Notes: a model not told the origin generated them from the letters alone. Numbered from the stretch's first letter, positions 32,275 to 42,563 are shown. The stretch: DNA of 64,000 nucleotides from Lasiosphaeria ovina (GCA_033439765.1 JAULSN010000014.1:485881-549880); one strand, 5' to 3'. A program made the numbers and translations.

Positions 32275-33713
32275 TCAGTTTATGTCGATACTTGGTTCTC
32301 TGCGAAAAAAGTGGATCGAGGGCTTCAAAGCCCACGCGTAATCCCGAGATCAAAGCCAAAGTAGGCAAGAGAATGGAAGCCGCTCAATTCAATGGCTTCG
32401 AGAGTAGTATTTCGACATTAGGGAGAAAGAATACGGCTGGGTCAGGCCTGAGCTCGCTTTCAACGTCGATAAGGCCGGCATTACGGCGGGCTTTGGTAAG
32501 AAAAGAGTCTCCATCATGTTTTTTTCTACGGCTAATTCCACATAGGGCTTGACTCTTTTCAGTCCTGGGGACCTCAGAGACTAGAAAAACATGGCTCAAA
32601 AGTGACCAGGGCCGTGGCTGGTCCACCATGATCGAATGCATCAGTGCAGACGGCAAATTGCTCGATCCAGGCATCATTTTAAAGGAAAAGACCTTCAAAC
32701 GTAGTGGTTCAAGGAAGAAATGAACAAGATAGCCGAATGGAGCTTCGTTACAAGCAGCGAAAACGGCTGGACTGACAACCAACTCGCCATCAGTTGGCTC
32801 GACGATATTTTTTATTCCACAAACCAACGCCTTGCTAGGCCGCGACAGCGAGGCTCGCCTCCTTATTCTTGATGGGCCACAATAGCCATATAACGGTAAG
32901 ATAATGAAGCCTACGCTTTTCCTTGAGCCTGTAGTCTCACATTATTGTAAAAGGACGAGTTCATGACTACCTGCTTCCACAACAACATACGTATCCCTGC
33001 TTCCTACCGGCCCACACCTCTCACGGCTTACAGCCACTTAACAACGGCCCATTCAATGCCATCAAAGCTTACTACAGACGTGAGCTGGGCCAAATTGGCC
33101 AGTCTAACCGATGCATGCAGCACCAGTTAATAAGGTTAGCTTCATACGCTGCTATCAGGTGGCTAGAGAGGAAGGTTTTACTTCAAGAACCATCAAATCA
33201 TCATGGCGAACGACGGGTAATTGGCCTATACGTAGGCAAAAGGCGTTGAATCATGCAGAGATTCACCAAGACAGAAAAAAGACCCCGGAACCCCCGGCCC
33301 TCCCTGAAGTCTCTGATACACGGGGGGGTGTCAGGCCGCCAGATGATGGATATGAGCAAGGGGGGCTAGTCCGGGCACAAGAGTTTGAAGTTCAGAAAGG
33401 CAGCCCGAGCAGTTTACGGGCTTCAAGCCGAGTTGGTTTTGAAGCAGGCACGAATCGAAGCCCTAGAAGCCGAATTGGAACGCTTGAAGCCAAAAGAAAA
33501 GGAGGAAAATTCCAAACCCGAATAAACAGTTCGTGACTTTGGCTACCATACTAATAGGTGGCGAGGCTCAAAATGCGGCTCAGGCAGAGCCGCAGGAAGA
33601 AAGAGGTGGATGAAGAAGACGATGAGGATGACGCTGCAGATGACGACATCCCAACTGCAAGAATGACCAGATCAGGGCGTGCAACCAGGGTGCCGGCACG
33701 ATATATGGATTGA
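32275..33713 (+). pseudogene. Third pogo/Tigger-like transposase family ('PogoC'), frameshifted
   Basis: Blocks scattered over all three frames match a pogo-type DDE transposase: NPEIKAKVGKRMEAAQFNGF (about 32340), a decayed ETEYGWVRPEL..NVD tract (first Asp), SDQGRGWSTMIECISADGKL (about 32620), NKIAEWSFVTSSENGWTDNQ (about 32720), the LILDGPQ region (about 32860), a PAHTSHGLQPLNNGPFNAIK tract (about 33020) and APVNKVSFIRCYQVAREEGF (about 33120). The C-terminus has a coiled coil (ELVLKQARIEALEAELERL) and an acidic tail ending TRSGRATRVPARYMD at TGA 33711-33713. Damage is by frameshifts rather than CpA mutations. The N-terminal helix-turn-helix and TIRs were not found. Confidence 0.75.
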
Positions 33714-35180
33714 ACGATCAATTAGCTACATTTTGCCATGTTTTATTTGTAAATAGCTTCCCCATCAAACACCTTTATAAGGAACACCTCTTCAAGGTCT
33801 TCCATGCAATCAACACCGGTTAGTGTGTATCCCCGCCGCCAGGTCTTCTTCCACGCAGGGCGCTAACGGCACCATCATCGTTTAGTACCATCACCCAGGC
33901 TAGGCGATCACTTTTTACACCAAGACACTACAACTTTGAACAACCGTAACATAGTCAATTGTGAAGCACCGCCATAGTATTCCTCCACCGTCTTTAGAGG
34001 AGTGTCAGGCGACAGTCCTGTATGACAGTTTCTGCTGCCTTTGGGCCGCCCAGATGGCCGTTGGCGACAATCTTCTCTGGCGATTCCAGCGTTGATGTTG
34101 AAGAGGTCGTCGCGGGTCATGCCAGGCTCGCCTTGACACGCACTGTCAGTACTTGCGGAAAGGACAAGGCAGCTCGCATTGATACGTACGGGGAACGCCA
34201 GCACTCTTCGCCGGCAGCGTCGTTAATAACAATTTCTTCTGCCTTTGGGCCGGCAAGATGGCCGTTGGCGACAGTCTTCTCTGGCCTCGGATGCGGGGGG
34301 CGCACGCTTCCTTGGCTCGCGGTGGAGCTCGCCAAATGCAGCAGCAGCAGCAGCAGCAGCCCCCGGCGTATTGAACGCCGCCGGGTTGATAGGCGGGGCG
34401 TTGTTGTCATTCTTGGGTGCCACTCCTCGGGCAGCAGTTCGTTGTGTGCAAGCCAACTCTCGCGGCGGGCTTTGGCGGCGGCCGGTTGCGTCTCAACGCC
34501 ATGGTACAGTGTTGTTAGCGCCAGCCTTGTAGAAAGAAAGCATGAGTGGGCTTCACTCGAAATGAGCAACGAGGCAGGCTTATAATGTGTGTCGGTGCCG
34601 GTATCAGCGTAGGCGACGCACGCGGGCATGTGACGGAGAGAGGCTCGTCCTAGAAGCGGAGCGAGTGAGCGTTGTAGAAAGAAAGCAAAGAAGTGGGCGC
34701 CTCTGAGAATTTATCGGCAAATGTAGGCTCGGAAGGTGCGCGGGAATTAATTTTCGGGGTGTGATCCCAATTAGGAATAGATCAATGGACCCGCCTTTAA
34801 AATAAATTCCAACCAATAGGATTTATCATATCCGAGCAACGGGATGGATCAGGGCCACCACACACGTCTGAGTGCAATTGTGGATTTTTTGCTCTCCGCC
34901 TCAAGGTCCCGCAGCTTCCTTCGAATGTGCCTGCGTGGCGCAAATTTCCTCCCTACCTATTTGAGCTTCTTCGTCAGGCCTTTCCGACCCTCCTGCAAGC
35001 CCGACGACGCCTCTCCCTCGCAGTCAAAGGAACCGCAATTGACTTTCGCTAGGCCGGCCGGGAAGGAGAGAAATGGGTTAGGCAATCGCGTCGCGGGCTC
35101 CGTCAGAGTTTCAGGCACCAGAAACCGCGCTAGAGCTAGTAGAACTGCAGAGAAATAGCCTTGTTAGGTTTGCAACCGAG
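33714..35180. other. No supported gene; two related 60-bp blocks
   Basis: Segments around 34022-34085 and 34228-34290 are direct, imperfect copies (shared GCCTTTGGGCC and AGATGGCCGTTGGCGAC). An Ala/Gln (GCA)n run lies at about 34339-34360. On the minus strand both blocks would read AREDCRQRPS.RPKG.RNC, but no continuous frame was found. This may be a decayed ORF. Confidence 0.35.
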
Positions 35181-35464
35181 GTACCGTAATTTCTGGCGCC
35201 ATCTGGCTTATGGCCTTGCTCCGTAAACCTAGCCTTCCGAGCCTCTTTCCATCAATATATAAGGAGCAACCTTGGAGAGCAACCTTGGGGAGGTCTTGCA
35301 TCGGTCCACAGACTCTACTCTGCACCTCCTCTCCTCTCCAGCTCAGCGCTCTGACCTTGCTTGACCTCATTCCCGGGCCAGAAGACGACAACCTAAACAG
35401 CAACAGCGGGCAGCAAAAGCAAAACATTAAATCCCTCCTCGGAATCAGACAGAAGCCCTTCCAA

Positions 35465-36591
35465 ATGGCCACTACAGCGCCCCTCCAGGCCCAGCGCCTG
35501 CCCCCCGTACGGGAACTCGAATTGCGCATTCGAAAACAGATCGAATTCTACCATCCAGGTTATGACAGCAATAGTAACCTCCTCCTGACTCTCCCTCGCG
35601 TTGATCCTACACCATCGGGTCCTGGCTACGGCGTTCATCATAGAACAGCCCTGCTGGCATGCCAGATCATCGCTGGAAATGCCTTCGACAACAGCTATTT
35701 GTCTCTCGACAGGGCGGGTCAACGGCGAGTTCAGGTGTCACCTGATGGCATCTTGACAGACGAGGGGTACTACTTCATCGTTGAAGGCTCGGGTAAAAAC
35801 TCCCTCCTCCCTTTGAGCGGCATTGGCATCGGCTAACCTTTTAGTGCTTTTATCCTATCGCCGCGAGTTTCCGAGATTGGGAGTTCCCCCACGGCCGTAT
35901 CCCCGATTGGTGGCCTCTTGTCAACGCCGGCCCTGATACTACCATGTACTGTGGCATTACCAATGGTCGCCATAGCGTCGAACAAGCCCATCTTGTACCA
36001 CAAGAGGAATACCGTTGGTATCAGGATAATGACATGCAGCAGTATGGGGCGAGTGGTCTCAACCATGTCGACGACAGAGCTGTCGACGACAGAGCCAATC
36101 TCATTCCTCTTAGGAGGGATGTACACTGCTTCTTCAACGCCCAGTGGTTTGCTATTGTTCCAAAGATTGTTACCACCAATTCTTCCCCTCAGCCCTCGCT
36201 TCAATACGTCACGCATATCATCACAAATGCTGCAGCGGATATCATTTCAAACAATGCAGGGGAATTATGGCATACATATCAAAACACCGTCGTCGAGTCC
36301 TTGAGCCATGTCCATCACGCTTACCTCTTTGCCCGTTTCGCTTGGGCCATCCTTTCCCAGGCCGAGCTCTTCGTCACCGCAGCCCCAAATCGTCACGTCA
36401 TCCGAATCTCTACAGATGCTGATGGCAAGATAGGGTACACGACAGAGTACATGACAAGGTCTGATACTGAGATGGACCTTTAGAAGGCATACGGCGGTGG
36501 AGGATCAGAAACGGAAACGGCAAGCCCGCCGAATACGAAGAAGAGGAAGGCAGAAGACGCACCAGAAGACGAAGACAGCGTTGCAGAGTGA
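35465..36591 (+). pseudogene. HNH nuclease-domain protein with RIP-like TAG before an NLS tail
   Basis: Exon 1 is 35465-35779 and exon 2 starts at 35845. Intron 35780-35844 (GTTGAA..TTTTAG, branch-like GGCTAAC) keeps the frame, whereas the stronger donor GTAAAA at 35793 does not. The N-terminal half contains RELELRIRKQIEFYHPGY. The HNH_2-type core is in exon 2: MYCGITNGRHSVEQAHLVPQ, then a NLIPLRRDVHCFFNAQWFAI segment. The frame stops at TAG 36481-36483, but continues openly for 35 codons (KAYGGGGSETETASPPNTKK, RKAED, acidic end) to TGA 36589-36591. The KKRK tail looks like a nuclear signal, so the TAG is probably a mutated CAG. A 15-bp tandem duplication (VDDRAVDDRA) lies in the core. Such HNH proteins are of unknown role in fungi. 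Confidence 0.75.
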
Positions 36592-36907
36592 GGCCATCGT
36601 AGGAAGGATCGCCTTGGGGGATTTCCTAATTGGGACATGTTTGTCAGCTGTACTGTGTAGGAAAGCGCCGCAGGCCAAAAGCGCCGTAGGCAGTGGGGGT
36701 CCTAGGGGGCTTGCCCCCTAGAAATCCAACAATTAGACCATGAATATCGAAATATCGAATTGTCACGAGAATTTGTTTTGGTGTTGAGGGGGTAGAATAG
36801 CTGCAAATCCGCTGTACCGAATTTTGGCCGGCGTGGGTGGTCCGTGCGGTACCTTCAACTTTCTCGCTAGCTCTAAAAATAAGCTACCTGGCAAGTCAGG
36901 AAGGGGT
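36592..36907. other. Intergenic with a perfect GC hairpin at 36702-36721
   Basis: CTAGGGGGC-TT-GCCCCCTAG is a 9-bp perfect stem with a 2-nt loop. It may be a terminator-like or transposon-end hairpin. No gene was recognised. Confidence 0.6.
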
Positions 36908-36969
36908 CGCTGAACGGTGCCTCCGGCAGCCCTCCAGACATGAAGCGGCGGGCAGCTCGCTGCGCTCGG
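36908..36969 (+). repeat. Short GC-rich dispersed repeat, copy 2
   Basis: Begins GCTGAACGGTGCCTCCGGCA and ends CAGCTCGCTGCGCTCGG. It matches the reverse complement of 28027-28096 with an indel in the centre. Confidence 0.7.
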
Positions 36970-37047
36970 TATTCCGCGGCTTAAGAAGTCCGAGGTTTAT
37001 CCGATTGACCAATTCCCACCTCCCATTTTGACACGGACGTAAACTGA

Positions 37048-37158
37048 CCAATCCCCATTCGAGAAACATTCGGCACCCTCGCGGTAAAAGAGAAGAGACA
37101 GCCTCTCTACGCCACCTCCGGCTCGCAAGCTCGCCTACGGTGGCTCCGTTCAGCTGAA
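37048..37158 (+). repeat. Dispersed repeat, copy of 1751-1855
   Basis: Matches the reverse complement of 1751-1855 from ATTCG(A/G)(A/G)AAA.ATTCGG through to GGTGGCTCCGTTCAGCT. Its last bases (GCTCCGTTCAGCTGA) also match the end of the 28027-28096 repeat, so the two repeat types may be related. Confidence 0.7.
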
Positions 37159-37649
37159 TAATCACTTTCTTCCTACAACCTCGCAACACAACCTCAATCA
37201 ATCGCACCCTCGATTTATCGCTTTCCAGCTATGAACAGGTACGCGGAATGCTTCACCATCATCGTGCTATTGATGTCGGAAGAAGCCGCATTTGAGCCAC
37301 AACTGGGCGCAGGTGGCGTATATGCTACGGCCTAGGCAATGTAAGTGTAAGCCGCATGCCGCTCAAAGCTACGGTATCAAGGCTATGCCCACCTTTCTTT
37401 CTTCTTCCTAATACAAGCACTCTTTTGCCCTCACTTTGCATGCCGTTAAATGTGACAATCAATTCCTACTAATATATGAATAGGAACTCGTGTTTTTCGA
37501 GCCGCCGCGATAGCTACGGTTCAACCGCAGCCCCCGCCGGCCCCGCCAAATTCAGGTGGTATGCCTAAGCGTGGTACGCGATTGATAATCAATTGCAGAG
37601 CCTGTCGTAACGCCAACGTTGGCAACGAGCGCTCCAGTATTCGATCGAA
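37159..37649. other. No supported gene
   Basis: Mixed sequence upstream of the second Helitron relic. A frame opening at ATG 37561 runs into the helicase remnant but has no helicase motifs before about 37650. Confidence 0.3.
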
Positions 37650-38160
37650 CATAGCGATCCTCCTCCCCTCGCAGGCAAAGCGTACTCCCGACGTACTGTC
37701 CTTGCGGGACTTCCAGAGCGGTAATGCGGCCTGCTCTCGCCACCAGTTCCCGGCTACTATTACGTACGCCATCACGGTTCACAAGTCACAGAGAGCTACG
37801 CTCGACAGGGCTGTGCTTAATATCTCTGAGCGGGATTTCTCTTCAGGGCTTGATGTTTGACGTTCCTTTTGCCCTGGACTAGGTCTAGGTCAAGAATGAC
37901 GTTACAGGTGCCTTGCGCACGGCGGATTACCAGCGCCGTGTTAACGCCGGCGAGGTCTTAGTTCCGGGCCAAATGCTGGCCCAGATAGCTAAATCGAGAG
38001 CCTCAACACCATGCTATTTATCATCATGTAATCATGTGATCAGGCCGTGTTGTTTACTTTTGACACAGTCGCCCTTGAGCCAGTCGGGCCAGTCGACCTT
38101 CGGCTCCGAGTTACGGCACAAAACGGGGTTGTCCTTAGTAATTTCCTAGTAAAATGGCTC
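37650..38160 (+). pseudogene. Second Helitron helicase relic, not RIPped
   Basis: LRDFQSGNAACSRHQFPATI, then TYAITVHKSQRATLDRAVLN and ISERDFSSGL are PIF1/Helitron motif VI and the following block. The match to 27440-28026 continues into the non-coding 3' part (shared CGGGGTTGTCCTTAGTAA). HKSQR replaces the usual HKSQG, and after SSGL the frame ends (TGA 37858-37860) where YVA(V/I)SRV should follow, so about 40 bp are missing. CpA and TpG are retained, so this truncated copy escaped RIP, perhaps because it is short. Confidence 0.75.
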
Positions 38161-38175
38161 AGCCACCCATTCCTT

Positions 38176-38383
38176 CCTTCGAGCGAAGCGAGGACAGCCC
38201 GCGGCAGGCGCCGCCGGAGGCAAAAAAGAAAGAAAAAAGAAATAAACCACCACGGCACGGAGACTGGACAAAGACTCACCAAAGGGGATTTTGCTTTTCT
38301 CTCGCATATATACATTTTTTATTCTTCTTTTTTGCCTCCGGCGGCCCTCCGGGGGCGCCTGCGGCGAGCTGCTCGCTGCGCTC
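38176..38383. repeat. Inverted pair of the short GC-rich repeat
   Basis: 38176-38221 and 38332-38383 are inverted copies of the same unit (GGCAGGCGCCGCCGGAGGCA against TGCCTCCGGCGGCCCTCCGG) around a 110-bp A/T-rich spacer starting AAAAAAGAAAGAAAAAAG and ending with its inverse. The whole could fold into a long hairpin or be a small foldback element. Confidence 0.75.
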
Positions 38384-38409
38384 AAAAGTCGCTCTTTAAT
38401 ACCGAGGCA

Positions 38410-39015
38410 CAGGCACAGGCACCCGGGGCATAGGGAGCCGGGCTAGCAGGGCAACAAGCAGTGCTCAACACCAAGGCACGCAGCGTGTCAGCCGGGGCGG
38501 CACAACATCACGTGGCCCTACAGCCTTCATGGTGGCTGAGGTCGTGTTGTACATGTACAGCCTACACGAAGTGGAAGGGTCCTGCAACTAACTACCGGCG
38601 CGGCATTAGAAGGCATGGATTAGTAAGGCTGTTAGTTGTGAGTAGGCAGTTTTTTTATTATATTTTTCGCCATGTTACGTACTCAGAATCAACGAATTAA
38701 GCTTCGCTTTTTATTGTAGATTTGAACAATTTGAGCGAATCTACGGTCCTGAGCTTCAATTATCGCATTTTGAAGTTTGTTAACGTGGGCGACGGCGGCA
38801 AGGCGCAATTGCATTGCCAGCGCTTGGAGCGGTGCAGCAAGTAAATGCGGCAATTTTGGCTCGTGTTTTCCTGCGCAGTGAGTGTTACGATTCTGGCTCA
38901 TGTGTGCAGGAGGCGCTGTAAGCCGACTGCAGATTGACTGGTGCAACCAGGAGAGCGGGGCTCGCCCAGGGTTGGTGCAGCCAATCAGGAAATGCTCAGG
39001 GTGATCGGTCGCCAA
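38410..39015 (-). pseudogene. MULE transposase C-terminus plus 3' end, right copy
   Basis: On the minus strand an open frame from 39015 ends at 38689 with LLAAPLQALAMQLRLAAVAH, VNKLQNAIIEAQDRRFAQIV and QIYNKKRSLIR, the Ala/Gln-rich amphipathic tail typical of the end of fungal MULE transposases. The following 38688-38410 sequence matches 28740-28960 inverted, including GCAGGACCCTTCCACTTCGT and GAGCACTGCTTGTTGCCCTG. The catalytic part is absent; to the right the similarity is lost. This copy keeps its frame better than the left one. Confidence 0.6.
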
Positions 39016-39596
39016 GGCGCACTGAGCATCTAAAGGAAGGATTCTGATTAGTCATTCATAGTTTAATATAGGAAGCTGGAGGAACACCCCTTAGGAGTTA
39101 GTTCCTCAGCTATTAATGCATATAGTTTATCATTCATTACTCATTTAATTAAGAGTGAGACTCTCGCAATCTATGCACTATTGTTTGCTCCTTACACATC
39201 AATTACCTGTGCGGTTCGCCACACACCAGCTCACCCACTAGAACCCTCACAGTCCTGGACCGGGTCTAGCTCCGTAGAACCCTCGGTGTTCCAGATTATA
39301 ACAGTGAGCTGTAACGCTTGGGCGTCGATGTACCTACAGTAGCCGGGGACGTTTTAACAGTCGCAGGAGACTCACTCCTTTTAAATGCTGCATATAGGCT
39401 TTGTCCGAATTGTCTTGCACAAGCCGCGCTCCTTGCCCAAAGGCCTTTGCAAGAGGATGTCTAGTCGGACCGTCAAAAACGTCTACCCAGACCGTAGTCC
39501 ACATAAAAAGTACATTGGCCCGCTTGCCTTCGGATGATAGGTATAATGTAGGTTCAACTGCGACTGCGCCCGGACCTACGCCCAGCCCTTACCCAG
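39016..39596. other. No supported gene; possible retroelement leader
   Basis: Contains a CCAGATTATAACAGTGAGCT motif near 39290 that resembles an LTR end followed by leader, and a short frame ending AKIISAIEAIAKSTKSTKPS at 39682 whose last part is also conserved in the inverted copy near 46850. No domain was recognised. Confidence 0.3.
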
Positions 39597-39750
39597 CCAA
39601 AATTATCTCTGCAATTGAGGCCATCGCCAAATCCACCAAATCCACTAAACCTTCCACTTTCAACTACAATACCGTTAATTGAGCCACAATAACAACCTCG
39701 TGATTTTATCGCTGCGCAAGTAGGTGCGCCGCTTCATTTTCAATCTATAG
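39597..39750 (+). repeat. Repeated upstream segment, inverted copy at 46705-46850
   Basis: The two copies share CAATTGAGGCCATCGCCAAA, TTTTATCGCTGCGCAAGTAG and GTGCGCCGCTTCA with roughly one difference per ten bases. Here it precedes the coiled-coil ORF at 39756; the other copy precedes a MULE N-terminal relic. Confidence 0.8.
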
Positions 39751-39755
39751 TACCG

Positions 39756-40432
39756 ATGTCGATGCCTCCATACGACCTAAACGCCGTCTTCGGTAACGTG
39801 GATATCGCCAAAAAGCCAACCAAGAACCCCACCCCAAAGCCAAAGGCCGAGACTGAACTCCCTGAGGTAGAGGAACTCATTGCGAAAAAAGAAGTCCCTA
39901 AGGTAAAGAACCCCGTAGACGGATCACAAGACAAGCCAAATGACTTCGATCCAGACCACATTGACAATCTGACACTATCCAAGCTAAAGGAGAAATTCGA
40001 CGATATCAAGGACAAGCTTGACAATGCCACGCAAGCACTGAGCCTGAGTCGGGACAATGAAAAAGTGGCCGCAGTCTGGAAGAGTGAAATCAAGGACTAC
40101 GATGTCTTGCTAAAGCTCATCACCGATCGGATCGCCGAGAAAGAGGCACTCGGCAACGAACCTCACCCGTCAGAGAAGGGCGGGAAGCTGACCAGACTGG
40201 TTACAGGCCTGATTAAGGATATGAGCAAAATGTATAAAGCTCAGATACAGATGTAGTCGGAAATGGAGGAGATCGAAACGACACTGGACAAGGTCGTCCA
40301 CAGGCAGAATAAGAAACGAAAGACGGAAAGCATTAAGCGCAGAAGACGCACATATAGAAGGAAGCTGAGAGCCTTAGAGGACGAGGAAAATGACAATAAC
40401 CTGGCGGACGACAGCAATGTCGAGGAAGAATA
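39756..40432 (+). pseudogene. Coiled-coil/basic ORF of unknown function with one in-frame TAG
   Basis: From ATG 39756 the frame is open for 166 codons to TAG 40254-40256 and then for another 58 codons to TAA 40430-40432. MYKAQIQM stop SEMEEIETTLDK fits a CAG to TAG change. The protein starts MSMPPYDLNAVFGNVDIAKK, has a Lys/Pro/Glu-rich linker, a coiled coil (LSKLKEKFDDIKDKLDNATQ, SRDNEKVAAVWKSEIKDYDV), then a very basic stretch (RQNKKRKTESIKRRRRTYRR) and an acidic end. No known domain. It may be a transposon-associated ORF, since the segment upstream is a repeat also found in front of a MULE relic. Confidence 0.55.
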
Positions 40433-40831
40433 AGGTTCGAGAAACGTATCCATGAAGGATCGCACGACGGGAAAGGAAGTCATTTCGCGGAGATCGTCAG
40501 CATCTGGAAGCCATTTGAGCTCATAACACGTACCTATAAAGGGACGTGAGGACATAGTACTAGAAGCTATTTGCGACCTGCCTGAGGGCAGGCAGGGTCT
40601 TTGAATATCATCCTTCTTTCACACTTGACTTCCAGTCATTACAAGACATCGGTTCCACCGTTGCGGAGCACCATTCAAACCCTCATCCCTTCGGCACTCA
40701 TACCAACCGGTTCAGAGGAGAAGATAGTGCACGCATGACGAGGTAGGGATTTCGTGAAGGCACGAATTTCTATCCTTGATATCGAAGATTAAAGCCCATC
40801 GATAAACTGCCAAGACAGCGTATACATATCC
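40433..40831. other. No supported gene
   Basis: No frame with recognisable content and no clear repeat. Confidence 0.3.
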
Positions 40832-41055
40832 CTATGAGCATCGCCATTTTGGATATAGATAGCGGATATTGTGGGGATGAATTCTGCAGGGTTATTGTTT
40901 CGGAGTTACTAGGAGGACATTTCGGGATTCCGAGGCGTAAAATGCGTATCGTTCTGCCGTCGCTTGCGTTGACAAGCATCGTAGCAGGCAGTTTTTATAT
41001 TGTCCCTTCGGCGAGAGGGGCGGAAAGCTATGATTATCGAATAATTTGACCAGTA
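40832..41055 (+). repeat. Inverted repeat arm, left, containing a gene fragment
   Basis: Matches the reverse complement of 42835-43127 from TGAGCATCGCCATTTTGGAT to GAATAATTT. It can be read as MSIAILDIDSGYCGDEFCRV, then ELLGGHFGIPRRKMRIVLPS, and is open to 41049. The right copy reads ILDIDGGYYGDKFC and LELLGGYFGIPRRRMRIVLP, with two of those Cys/His positions as Tyr (RIP-like). The conservation of the frame in both arms suggests a captured gene fragment; the family is unknown to me. Confidence 0.7.
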
Positions 41056-41669
41056 CCAGGTGGTGGTGCGGAAAGCTCACCCGGCTGCGGCCTCGGCTGG
41101 GCGAAAAATGCCGCCTCCCAGCTGGCAACAGTCAAGAAGGTTTCCGCCTTCGAGTGTGGAGGACATGCACCACCCTGAGGCCGGCAACTCGGATAAAAAC
41201 TGGGATATAAGGTTTTTATTTCCCGTGGCTGTGGCAAACCCAACGAAAATAGAAACCTTATCCGGCCGAGGCTCGTGCGAGGGTGATCGCGCGCCCAGAT
41301 AAAATGTCGTCCGACGACCGAGTCTGTGTCGCCCTAAAATTGACCCTAGTGTGCAAAATGAGCCATTTTCTTTCCTAGCTTCTGTTATACTTCCTTAGCT
41401 TACGCCCGAATGCCCTCAAGCTCCCTCACCACCGGAGATCCGCTCAGTCTAGGGCATTCCGGTTGCCCTGAAGGCCCGGCCGGGATACGGATTTCCGTGG
41501 GGATATTCAGAGGTCCTGCTGGCTATATAAAGACGGGTTTTACCTGTATTTTAGACCGATCTAATGAGACAATTCAATGCTCAGTCAATCCAGATCACGG
41601 GCAACATTCTGCAACACCACCATTGAACATAACATCTAGCACCCCCCCAACATTCATCAGCTCATCAAC
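41056..41669. other. Upstream region of the F-box-like gene
   Basis: About 600 bp between the inverted-repeat arm and the ATG. A TATATAAAG at 41523-41531 lies about 140 bp upstream of the ATG and could be a TATA element. No other gene. Confidence 0.4.
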
Positions 41670-42563
41670 ATGCGCCCCGCACGCATCAGCGACGTCGGCA
41701 AATCCGATTTTGCCAATGCCATCCATCTTCTTGACCTCAGCCGCCTCGGCGAGCACTTCATCAGCGAGCTCGTCTCGCGCGACTGCACCAACGTCCGCAG
41801 CACGCAACGCAAGCTCGCCTTCCCTACCGAAATCTGGATCATGGTCCTCAAGCATCTCCAAGCCCACCGGCCCAACGACAAGTACTGCTACGTCAGAGCA
41901 ACGCCAGTGCCACTGCCACTACCACTGCTAATCCCAAACCAGCCTGACGGCAGCAAACAAGAACATACCCGGCGGCTCGTTCGATGCGTGCGGTACGATT
42001 TTGCCAAAAAAAGATACTGGGCCCCAGGCGACATCAGATCCGACATCGAGGCCGACGCTTTTGGCAGCTTTCTCGCGAACCCCGATAGCTTCCCCCTCAA
42101 CAAGAAGGGAAAAGCATCCATCCGGGCCCACAGCGAAGACGGGGGTTCCTTTGACCTCCCGCGTTTCGAAAAGCTGTCTGGACCGGAGAGCGTGTTCTAC
42201 ATTAGCCTCGGCTGCACACCACTTGCAGCCAGCAATTTAGTTATCCCGAGTCTGATGGTCGACGTTGACCTCCTGGACGTCATTTCGTACATTGAGCGAG
42301 GAAGGTGCGGCATGTGTGGAGGCACGCGCACAATCTGCCCCGGCTGTACGGGCGGTCCCGCGTCCAAGTTCCGCGTGTTTATGGGGTGTGGTGTCGACCT
42401 CGTCTGCCCTTTGTGCATGGGCCAGGAATTAGCAGAGGATCACAAGGATTTTCTCCAGGTGCGCTATGATGATATGGATGACGCAGATGAGTCGGACCCT
42501 GAGGCGGAGGCGATGGAGGAGCGGATCAGGGAGAGGGCCAATCAGCTGGATTACGACTGGTAA
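41670..42563 (+). CDS. F-box-like, Cys-rich protein of unknown function
   Basis: 297 aa from ATG 41670 to TAA 42561-42563. Residues 48-66 (KLAFPTEIWIMVLKHLQAH) look like an F-box core (LP.E...I...L). Residues 213-252 carry paired Cys motifs, CGMCGGTRTICPGC and CGVDLVCPLC, in the pattern of a zinc-binding rubredoxin/DnaJ-like knuckle. The C-terminus is acidic (DDMDDADESDPEAEAMEE). A 51-nt GTCAGA..CAG segment at 41892-41942 containing CTGCTAATC codes for Pro/Leu low complexity and could be an in-frame intron. If the F-box is real the protein would recruit substrates to an SCF ubiquitin ligase; this is inference. The gene is free of RIP and lies between inverted repeats (40832-41055 and 42835-43127). 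Confidence 0.75.
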   Translation: MRPARISDVGKSDFANAIHLLDLSRLGEHFISELVSRDCTNVRSTQRKLAFPTEIWIMVLKHLQAHRPNDKYCYVRATPVPLPLPLLIPNQPDGSKQEHTRRLVRCVRYDFAKKRYWAPGDIRSDIEADAFGSFLANPDSFPLNKKGKASIRAHSEDGGSFDLPRFEKLSGPESVFYISLGCTPLAASNLVIPSLMVDVDLLDVISYIERGRCGMCGGTRTICPGCTGGPASKFRVFMGCGVDLVCPLCMGQELAEDHKDFLQVRYDDMDDADESDPEAEAMEERIRERANQLDYDW

